Positions 1-4,974 of a stretch of DNA of 8,075 nucleotides are shown here, in pieces. The notes beneath the pieces are model-generated. The model made no database searches. It was not told the DNA's origin and saw only the letters and a program-made list of their open reading frames with translations. The DNA is from Deltaproteobacteria bacterium (GTDB taxonomy: Bacteria > Desulfobacterota > JADFXK01), in assembly GCA_015233295.1 (NCBI GenBank), contig JADFYC010000163.1, positions 1-8,075 of the forward strand. The letters are read 5' to 3'. The position numbers and the translations under genes are program-made. The first letter of the stretch is position 1; each line of letters starts with the position of its first letter.

Positions 1-371
1 TTTTGACCACCGGGTCCAGAAATCTGGAGCCATATGTGGACGAGGCGGCCCGGGCCGGGGTCCGGCTGGTGGTCCGGGTGCTGCCTCATCGGGAATCGCG
101 GGCGGCCTGTCACGCGGCGAGGATCCCGGATGATAATATCATCACCGGCCGCGGACCGTTTACTGTGGCGGATAATTTAGCGGTTTTGCGGCGGTTTGAC
201 GTCGGCGTCATGGTCACGAAAGATAGCGGCGCGGCGGGCGGGGTGCTCGATAAATTAGCCGCGGCCAAGACGGCGGGGTGTAAGGTGGTGGTGGTGGCCC
301 GGCCGGAGGATACGGCGGCTCCGTCGTTTACTACCGCGGCCGAACTGGTCACGGCGCTCTCTGCCCGGTAG
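1..371 (+). CDS. cobK: Precorrin-6A reductase (CobK/CbiJ), C-terminal part, 5' end outside window
   Basis: This enzyme reduces precorrin-6A (or cobalt-precorrin-6A) with NAD(P)H during corrin ring synthesis in the cytoplasm. The reading frame is open from the window edge (codons begin at position 3) to a TAG at 369-371, giving about 122 residues of a family usually near 250, so roughly the C-terminal half is present. The visible family signatures are LTTGSRNL at the start, a GRGPFT..N segment near residues 49-59, the motif VTKDSGAAGG..DKLAAA near 71-88, and VVVVARP near 95-101. The DNA is very GC-rich, unlike the polysaccharide locus further on. Other cobalamin genes probably lie upstream of the window. 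No start codon can be assigned here. Family assignment is confident; the choice between CobK (aerobic) and CbiJ (anaerobic) cannot be made from this fragment. Confidence 0.87.
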   Translation, partial: LTTGSRNLEPYVDEAARAGVRLVVRVLPHRESRAACHAARIPDDNIITGRGPFTVADNLAVLRRFDVGVMVTKDSGAAGGVLDKLAAAKTAGCKVVVVARPEDTAAPSFTTAAELVTALSAR

Positions 372-417
372 TGTCTCGGCGGGAGGGCAATCACGAGGTG
401 AAACTCACAACCTGAGC

Positions 418-423
418 GGAGGG
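418..423 (+). promoter_or_regulatory. Ribosome binding site of the response regulator gene
   Basis: GGAGGG lies six bases before the ATG at 430, an almost ideal Shine-Dalgarno sequence that fixes the start of the receiver protein. I see no convincing promoter in the 58 bases after cobK, so co-transcription with cobK is possible. Confidence 0.75.
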
Positions 424-429
424 ACCAGG

Positions 430-867
430 ATGAATGCCAAAAAGATGCTCATTGTGGATGACGAAGCGCCGATGCGGGATGTGCTGAACCGCTACTTCAC
501 CAGACGCGGCTATCTCGTCCGGTCGGCTGAAAACGCCTTGCAGGCTCTGGACATCCTTAAAGAGGATAGATGCCAGGTGATGTTGCTGGACTTGAACATG
601 CCCGGGATGAATGGATTGGAGCTTTGCCGAAAAATTAGAAGGGCTTTTCCCATTGCCTGCATCTTTGCCATCACCGGCCAGAGTTCCCTGTTTGAACTGG
701 CCGATTGCCGTGAAGCGGGGTTTGACGATTATTTCACCAAACCTTTTGATTTGAATCAAATGTCGAATGCGGTTGAGTATGCCTTTGGCCGGCTGGACAG
801 GTGGAAGAAGAAACAACCGGTTTTGAGTCAACAGCCCGGCCCCGAAGAACCGGACTTGAATGACTGA
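430..867 (+). CDS. Stand-alone response regulator receiver (REC) domain protein
   Basis: A 145-residue CheY-like protein that would receive a phosphoryl group from a histidine kinase. All the catalytic residues of a working receiver are visible: the acidic pair D10-D11 in LIVDDE, the phosphoacceptor D54 in LLDLNMPGMNG, the switch T82 in AITG, and K104-P105 in the FTKPF segment. The receiver fills residues 1 to about 120. The last 25 residues are a polar, proline-rich tail (QQPGPEEPDLND) with no DNA-binding or enzymatic output domain, so output is probably by protein contact. The start is set by a strong ribosome binding site. No kinase gene is next to it; the upstream neighbour is cobK and the downstream one is a convergent LUD-domain gene. 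The partner kinase and the process controlled cannot be named from the sequence. Confidence 0.92.
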   Translation: MNAKKMLIVDDEAPMRDVLNRYFTRRGYLVRSAENALQALDILKEDRCQVMLLDLNMPGMNGLELCRKIRRAFPIACIFAITGQSSLFELADCREAGFDDYFTKPFDLNQMSNAVEYAFGRLDRWKKKQPVLSQQPGPEEPDLND

Positions 868-901
868 GCCGGCCGGCCGCAACCAGAACCGAAAGGCCGG
901 C
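868..901. terminator. GC-rich inverted repeat between convergent genes, possible terminator
   Basis: GCCGGCC (868-874, repeated at 872-878) is the reverse complement of GGCCGGC at 895-901, so a 7-base-pair stem with a loop of 16-20 bases can form. It sits in the 40-base gap between the convergent receiver and LUD genes, where a shared terminator would be expected. There is no T-run on either strand, so intrinsic termination is only a possibility. Confidence 0.3.
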
Positions 902-907
902 AGCCGA

Positions 908-1552
908 CTAGTATCCCAAGGTTTCCCCAACCAGTTTAACATGAATCCGGCCTTTGAGCATATGGCCTTCGATGATGCTCCACATGTTGCAAATGCGCTG
1001 GGGGGATCTGCAATCGGCACATATCCCGGTCTCCGTGCAAGGGTTTTTGTAGCCGATCCTGATGGAGTTAACCGGGGCGGCATAATGCTTTACCCTGGCT
1101 ATGGCCGACTCCAGGTCCGGTGCGACCTTGTTCATCCCGACCACCAAGATCACCTTGTGAGGCCCAAAGATCATGGCCGCGGCGCGATTGCCCATACCGT
1201 CGAGGTTGACCAATTTCCCATCCATGGTGATGGCATTGGTACTGGCCACCATCACATCCGCGGTCAATCCCCGGCGCCGGGCTTCAAAGCTCTCTTCCGG
1301 GGAGAGTCCGGGCTGGTATGGGTCGATCAAGGTTACACCGGGCAACTCGGCCAGCCGGTCCCATAGCCCCAGGTTGGTCGTGGTCATAGAGCCGGACCGG
1401 TAGACCGTGGCGTCGGGCGGGATCATGGCCAGGACCTCTTGTCCGGCCTGGGCCGCGGTATCGGCGTAGCTCCCTTCCATGCGGCGCTTCTCCAGATTCT
1501 GAATGATCACGTCAGCCACCTTCTTGTTCCAGGCCATCTGATGTGTGTCCAT
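908..1552 (-). CDS. LUD-domain protein (lactate utilization family, DUF162/DUF1121-like)
   Basis: A 214-residue soluble protein of the LUD superfamily, which includes LutC and part of LutB of the lactate oxidation complex. Family hallmarks are the SGSMTTTNLGLWDRL stretch near residues 53-67, and the highly conserved run of STNAIT, then DGKLVNLDGMGNRAAAM, then FGPHKVILVVGMNKV. The C-terminus carries four cysteines (C172, C178, C181, C188) in the pattern C-x5-C-x2-C-x6-C, which could bind a metal or an Fe-S cluster; that is inference. The gene is alone: no LutA or LutB-like iron-sulfur partner is visible on either side, so a role in lactate oxidation should not be assumed. The start is supported by AAGGAG four bases upstream of the ATG. 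The exact function of orphan LUD proteins of this size is unknown to me. Confidence 0.85.
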   Translation of the reverse strand: MDTHQMAWNKKVADVIIQNLEKRRMEGSYADTAAQAGQEVLAMIPPDATVYRSGSMTTTNLGLWDRLAELPGVTLIDPYQPGLSPEESFEARRRGLTADVMVASTNAITMDGKLVNLDGMGNRAAAMIFGPHKVILVVGMNKVAPDLESAIARVKHYAAPVNSIRIGYKNPCTETGICADCRSPQRICNMWSIIEGHMLKGRIHVKLVGETLGY

Positions 1553-1556
1553 TTTT

Positions 1557-1562
1557 CTCCTT
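1557..1562 (-). promoter_or_regulatory. Ribosome binding site of the LUD gene
   Basis: Read on the minus strand this is AAGGAG, four bases before the ATG at 1552. It directly abuts the heptamer repeat tract at 1564-1605, so any structure or binding by that tract would act on translation initiation of the LUD gene. Confidence 0.7.
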
Positions 1563-1563
1563 T

Positions 1564-1605
1564 CATGTGACTGGTTGCTGGTTGCGGGTTACATGTTGCA
1601 GGTAA
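1564..1605. repeat. Degenerate tandem heptamer repeat, six units
   Basis: On the plus strand six 7-base blocks follow one another: CATGTGA, CTGGTTG, CTGGTTG, CGGGTTA, CATGTTG, CAGGTAA. Two are identical and the others keep most of the C..GTTG pattern (CAACCAG on the minus strand). Short heptamer tracts of this flavour occur in intergenic DNA of some bacteria; I cannot say whether this exact motif is catalogued. The tract lies in the likely leader of the LUD gene. Confidence 0.6.
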
Positions 1606-1653
1606 ATGGCTAAACTTCACATCTCGCCAAATTTTGCAGTGGTTGAATGTGGG

Positions 1654-1686
1654 GACCGGCCGTCAGCCGGCGGTCATATTTTTTTT
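1654..1686 (+). terminator. Possible plus-strand hairpin followed by a T-run
   Basis: GACCGGC (1654-1660) can pair with GCCGG plus TC (1666-1670 and 1674-1675) across a CGTCA loop with a three-base bulge, and eight T residues follow at 1679-1686. This has the shape of an intrinsic terminator for plus-strand transcription. No plus-strand gene precedes it, and the T-run is also the lysine-rich end of the flippase remnant on the other strand. It may be fortuitous, or may stop antisense transcription entering the polysaccharide locus. Confidence 0.3.
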
Positions 1687-1938
1687 CGGAAAATGGCCAA
1701 AAGTCCCTGGGGGATGTAAAATCCAAAAGACAAGACATAGCAAACCGCGCCGGTTACCACCGCGCCTCTGCCGGCGATAAAGAGGCAGCCCCAGATCCAC
1801 CCTGGGAAGGCATATGTCACTCCATGACTAGCCAGAAACATCAACGACCAGCCGACCCCTGCCAATAATGCCATTTTTGGCACATATTCTCTCAGAAAAT
1901 CGTCCCTAATTAACTTTAGAGGTAGTATATTATTATGT
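1674..1938 (-). pseudogene. Remnant of a second Wzx-type flippase gene (C-terminal tail only)
   Basis: This stretch encodes only the last 85 or so residues of a polysaccharide flippase. From the methionine at 1871 its 66 residues match the C-terminus of the flippase ending at 6690 at about 48 of 66 positions, including SLMFLAS, YAFPGWIWG and GAVVTGAVCYVL, and both end at a TGA. Similarity continues upstream in the same frame to about 1935 (DDFLREY here, KDFLKEY in the intact copy), then stops a few bases after the stop codon of the 402-residue gene. No upstream flippase sequence precedes it. A 69-residue product could start at a GTG at 1883, but it would be just the last two membrane segments, with no clear ribosome binding site. 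The divergence shows it came from a related but distinct flippase rather than from a recent copy of the neighbour. Confidence 0.85.
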
Positions 1939-1943
1939 GCGAG

Positions 1944-3152
1944 CTATTCCCTCTGTTGAACAAGGCGCCTTAGCTTTAAAAGATACATACATATTGTTAC
2001 GGCCAGCGTTGACCCGATACTGAAAAAGTATGTCCAATTGGTATTGGGCAAAGGCCATCTTGCAAATTGATGATGTAGACTGGATACGACTCCAGCCGCT
2101 GTTAGGAATAACAAAAAGGTTTTCTTAGGATTAAGGTACTGTATAACATAGCCAATCAACATATAGAAGACTATAAACGCAGGTGCCATTAATCGTTCGT
2201 TATCAGTCCCAAATCCCGTACTAAAGAGTACTAAACTGACATACAGAAGTAGGTATTTTTTATCTTTAAAAAACATAACCGTGTGTTTAAAAAATATAAA
2301 GGGAACAAAACCAACCGGCAGGAATGAATTCACCAATAGCCTTAGAATGATTACGGGTGAATATAGCTTATTTGAATAAGCAAGGAATGCTTGTAATAAG
2401 GAATTACCAGTGGTGGCATGAATAGAAAACCTGATTAGAAAAAAGACCAATAGGCCAGGAATTGTTGCCGCCACCGCCTTTTGCCAATTGGTGGATAGCT
2501 CTTTCCTTTCCAATAAATATGCAAACACAACAGGTATCGCCAGCATGGATACCTCTTTTGTCGCTGCACCCAATACTAAGGTAATGCCAAAAAGAACCCA
2601 CTGGTTTCTCCACATAGACAATAATAAGACAGTCATGAAATTTAGCGACAAGATATCGTTGATTTGAAAGTAGTCCCATATGGTAAAACCAAATAAGTGT
2701 TTATTAAAAATGAACAGTAAGGCAGTGACTACAGACACGGTAGCGGATAACCCTGTATAACGGAGTAAATAATAAAACTGAACCACGAGGCAAATGGAAA
2801 AGGCTACTGCAAGAGCATAAAAGCCCATAGGGTCAGGAATGGGAAGCAGACCTACTAAGAAAGGACCTAGCAATCGATAGGCAAACGGTTTGTAAATGCC
2901 CTGGCTTATGTTTGGTGAGGCCAACGCCATCTTTCTATAACTGTGCAAGTCCATTACAGAGAATGATTCGACCGTATAGTTAATCTGACCATATAGCACA
3001 ACTGCTAAGATGGTAGTGATAAACAATATGGCAAAATTTCTGAAATCCGACGATTTTTGCATATTCATTGAGATATCCCCTGACGATGAAGCCCCCGAGT
3101 AATGATTAGATTGATCCGAATAAGATGCGAAGTTTCTGTTTCCTGCCCGCAT
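1944..3152 (-). CDS. Multi-spanning membrane protein, probable GT-C-type glycosyltransferase
   Basis: A 402-residue inner-membrane protein with about ten hydrophobic segments (near residues 37-57, 109-130, 134-150, 165-180, 184-214, 226-244, 266-288, 299-312, 322-340, 344-359, 373-392). Features suggesting the GT-C fold of polyprenyl-phosphate-sugar-dependent transferases are an acidic residue in the first outer loop (D68 in VMDLHSY), PFAYRLLGP at 89-97, a GAATKE motif at 195-200 before a hydrophobic stretch, and NERLMAP at 318-324. These are resemblances; no acceptor or donor can be named. The start is uncertain. ATG 3152 has weak GGGA, whereas ATG 3068 (MNMQKSSDF) has GGGG eight bases upstream and would remove a serine-rich polar extension of 28 residues. 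The gene is clearly AT-rich and has its own promoter. Its TAG stop is followed in the same frame by the flippase remnant. Confidence 0.75.
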   Translation of the reverse strand: MRAGNRNFASYSDQSNHYSGASSSGDISMNMQKSSDFRNFAILFITTILAVVLYGQINYTVESFSVMDLHSYRKMALASPNISQGIYKPFAYRLLGPFLVGLLPIPDPMGFYALAVAFSICLVVQFYYLLRYTGLSATVSVVTALLFIFNKHLFGFTIWDYFQINDILSLNFMTVLLLSMWRNQWVLFGITLVLGAATKEVSMLAIPVVFAYLLERKELSTNWQKAVAATIPGLLVFFLIRFSIHATTGNSLLQAFLAYSNKLYSPVIILRLLVNSFLPVGFVPFIFFKHTVMFFKDKKYLLLYVSLVLFSTGFGTDNERLMAPAFIVFYMLIGYVIQYLNPKKTFLLFLTAAGVVSSLHHQFARWPLPNTNWTYFFSIGSTLAVTICMYLLKLRRLVQQRE

Positions 3153-3183
3153 AATATTCCCTTGGATCGCTTGCCAGAGGCAT
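3106..3183 (-). CDS. Small leader ORF with a strong ribosome binding site (25 codons)
   Basis: On the minus strand AAGGAG (3193-3188) lies four bases before ATG at 3183, the best ribosome binding site in this gap. It opens a 25-codon frame (MPLASDPREYYAGRKQK, then LRILFGSI) ending in TAA at 3108-3106. It overlaps the long N-terminal start of the 402-residue gene in another frame and ends 37 bases before that gene's alternative ATG at 3068. It could be a translated leader peptide, the decayed start of an earlier gene, or the true start of the membrane gene separated by a frameshift. No homology is recognised. Confidence 0.35.
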   Translation of the reverse strand: MPLASDPREYYAGRKQKLRILFGSI

Positions 3184-3227
3184 GCAACTCCTTATATAAA
3201 CGTCTGAATTAGATTTCTATTGTTTTG

Positions 3228-3289
3228 ATCTAGTTACGGGACAAAAGGTAAATAACAGTCCATAACGTAGTATTATATTATCTAGTTAC
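3228..3289. repeat. Ten-base direct repeat around the promoter, candidate operator pair
   Basis: ATCTAGTTAC occurs exactly at 3228-3237 and again at 3280-3289 (GTAACTAGAT on the transcribed strand). The copies start 52 bases apart, close to five helical turns. The second copy fills part of the spacer between the -35 and -10 boxes; the first would lie about 30 bases into the transcript. The arrangement suits a regulator binding both sites, but AT-rich DNA makes chance repeats more likely. Confidence 0.35.
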
Positions 3290-3301
3290 CATCTCGGTCA
3301 A
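3272..3301 (-). promoter_or_regulatory. Sigma70-type promoter for the 402-residue membrane protein gene
   Basis: On the minus strand TTGACC (3301-3296) and a perfect TATAAT (3277-3272) are separated by 18 bases. Transcription would start near 3265, giving a leader of about 110 bases to ATG 3152 or about 200 bases to ATG 3068. It indicates that the last gene of the locus has its own transcript. The perfect -10 box makes this the most convincing promoter in the window, judged by eye only. Confidence 0.6.
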
Positions 3302-3396
3302 TCTTTTTAGCGCTGTTATTAATATGATAGATACTGGACTTTATAAAAAATATTATGACGTTATGTGCTATCACTTCCAACTAAGGGAGATAGGCC

Positions 3397-3483
3397 ATGA
3401 AAGAAGTCTTAAGGCTTGGGTCAGCTTTTAAGGCGCATCTGGGTTGGCAGGCCCAGGGGATAGATAAAACTCTTCACGGCTAA
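3397..3483 (+). CDS. Short plus-strand ORF with a good ribosome binding site, doubtful (28 codons)
   Basis: AAGGGAGA (3383-3390) precedes ATG 3397 at good spacing and opens a frame beginning MKEVLRLGSAFKAH and ending at TAA 3481-3483. From 3421 it runs antisense to the end of the 493-residue gene. It may be the stump of a former plus-strand gene cut at a recombination point near 3420, or chance. No family is recognised. Confidence 0.2.
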   Translation: MKEVLRLGSAFKAHLGWQAQGIDKTLHG

Positions 3484-4902
3484 GCCGCAAATAGCGAAAC
3501 CAAAAAAAACAAACGGCATATGCCAGACGATGTAGTTCATATGGGTATGGATGTATGAATGTGCCTTAAAGATAATAAACCACGATAAAGGGGCCAGGAT
3601 AGAAAACCAGGTTGCAACAATTAAGGCAAGGTGCTTTTGTTTTTCATTTTCGTTAACCCAGTTATTCCCGCGCCGATATAACAGACGGGACATGATCATA
3701 AATAATAATATCAGATATAGATAGCGGACTTTGAGTAAGTAGGTAGAAATAATTGGGTTTGAGCAAGGTAGATAATTTGTGGCATCAAAGAACGTGCCTG
3801 CCAGATATGTGGCCAGGACACGGGTAGTCCCGGATTCCAAACTGGAAGCAATTTCGGTGGGAAAATTATTTGATATCGTATGTGATATTTCATGGGTCCG
3901 CTTTTCAAAAGAATATACAATGTGATCAATTCCGTTCATAAAACTTCCCTTAACCGATCCTATTTGAATACACAGAATAATGAGACTTAACAAGATAGCC
4001 AGACACGAGCTGAGTCCGGCGGTAAACAATCCGGCCAGGAACTTACGAAAATTCAACCTATCGAGAAGACTATAGTAGACAAAAGGTCCGATCACCATAA
4101 TTAGGACAGTCGTAATGTAGTCGTAGCCACTGAACAGGCACTTTATGAAGATCATGATGAAGATTATGACTCCAAACCTGGAGCGGCTGGTATTCATCAG
4201 TCCACGCTTGAATTTAAGGTAGTACATAATCACGGCTAGGGGCAGGTAAAATGCCCACAAGGACCAGGCAATATTTCGTCCGAAAACGGTTACCCATTGG
4301 GATAAAACTGCGGAAGCGAGAACGGATAAGGCCGCGGTCAACCCAAATTCCAAAAAAAACCATAAGATGATCCCGGTTAAGCTGATCGCGGTGAGCAGGG
4401 AGGTCAGCGCCCGGAAAAGGCTATATTTCACCCGAGGCGGAAGGGGTATGAATTTATCTAAGATGCTGAAAAGTATTCCCTGCCCGCCAATTTGTGAGTC
4501 GTATGTTGTGTAGGCCCCGAATGACCGGCCGGTGAAATAAGCCAGGTACTGATTATTAAAAGGCTTTTCCTCAAAGAATACCGGGGTGGTATTGAGGCTC
4601 CCGAGACCTTCCAGCCCGCCATCGGAGAAGATGCCGTCCTGACGCGATTTGACCATTCTGCCTATGATGGAGCTTTCCGTATCAATCTGGTGCGTGTTGA
4701 ACCATTGTTGGTCGGCCACCCCCCAATAGTTCATAAAAAATCCCAAGAATAATGCTAAGATCGAGAAAGAGGATATAAGTATTATCGTCAGTGGAAAAGT
4801 AAGCCATTTTGGCCGGAGAAAAAGTATCCCTCCTTGACCGGTCAAAATTGCTCCACCTGGTTTTTTTTCTTCCTGCCGCTCAATTTCTGGTTTGACTTCC
4901 AT
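3421..4902 (-). CDS. Multi-spanning membrane protein of a polysaccharide locus, possibly GT-C-like
   Basis: A 493-residue inner-membrane protein. Residues 1-33 are charged and cytoplasmic, followed by a membrane segment at about 34-57. A large, probably periplasmic loop at 58-160 contains ESSIIGRMVKSRQDGIFSDGG (acidic plus GR) and TTYDSQIGGQG. Further membrane segments lie near 164-183, 185-203, 212-228, 243-257, 262-280, 288-312, 394-407, 425-445 and 457-477. A second outer loop at 315-390 follows, and a histidine-rich stretch, KAHSYIHTHMNYIVWHMP at 446-463, precedes the last segment. One long outer loop after the first membrane segment, with acidic residues, is typical of GT-C enzymes, but I recognise no named family; a polymerase or ligase role cannot be excluded. 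The ATG has AAGGA eleven bases upstream, rather far. It follows the fusion gene by 72 bases, so they are probably co-transcribed. Confidence 0.7.
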   Translation of the reverse strand: MEVKPEIERQEEKKPGGAILTGQGGILFLRPKWLTFPLTIILISSFSILALFLGFFMNYWGVADQQWFNTHQIDTESSIIGRMVKSRQDGIFSDGGLEGLGSLNTTPVFFEEKPFNNQYLAYFTGRSFGAYTTYDSQIGGQGILFSILDKFIPLPPRVKYSLFRALTSLLTAISLTGIILWFFLEFGLTAALSVLASAVLSQWVTVFGRNIAWSLWAFYLPLAVIMYYLKFKRGLMNTSRSRFGVIIFIMIFIKCLFSGYDYITTVLIMVIGPFVYYSLLDRLNFRKFLAGLFTAGLSSCLAILLSLIILCIQIGSVKGSFMNGIDHIVYSFEKRTHEISHTISNNFPTEIASSLESGTTRVLATYLAGTFFDATNYLPCSNPIISTYLLKVRYLYLILLFMIMSRLLYRRGNNWVNENEKQKHLALIVATWFSILAPLSWFIIFKAHSYIHTHMNYIVWHMPFVFFGFAICGLAVKSFIYPLGLPTQMRLKS

Positions 4903-4974
4903 TGTGATGTGTGTCCTTCTTCATCGAGGGGTTAGCGGCCTGGCGCTGCTCCAGCCCAAAAAACAACCGGGAAG

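Larger units (their letters stand above)
3153..3420. other. AT-rich gap between the two membrane-protein genes
   Basis: About 268 bases without a large gene. It contains a sigma70-type promoter facing the 402-residue gene, a 10-base direct repeat, the start of a 25-codon leader ORF on the minus strand, and a plus-strand ribosome binding site with a short ORF at its far end. I see no tRNA, transposase fragment, or clear hairpin with T-run that would terminate the 493-residue gene's transcript. Confidence 0.6.

Noticed and set aside
391..1083. Long minus-strand ORF antisense to the receiver gene and the end of the LUD gene
   Set aside because: It shadows a clear receiver domain; its translation shows no family features and no good ribosome binding site.
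860..1366. Plus-strand ORF of 168 codons across the LUD gene
   Set aside because: It is antisense to a protein with strong family motifs, and its composition is that of a GC-rich shadow frame.
1674..1883. A 69-residue small membrane protein gene
   Set aside because: The match to the flippase C-terminus continues upstream of its GTG start in the same frame, so it is better explained as a gene remnant than as an independent small gene.
3261..3365. Inverted copies of CATAACGT at 3261-3268 and 3358-3365
   Set aside because: An eight-base inverted match is expected by chance about once in an AT-rich gap of this length, and the arms are too far apart for a hairpin.
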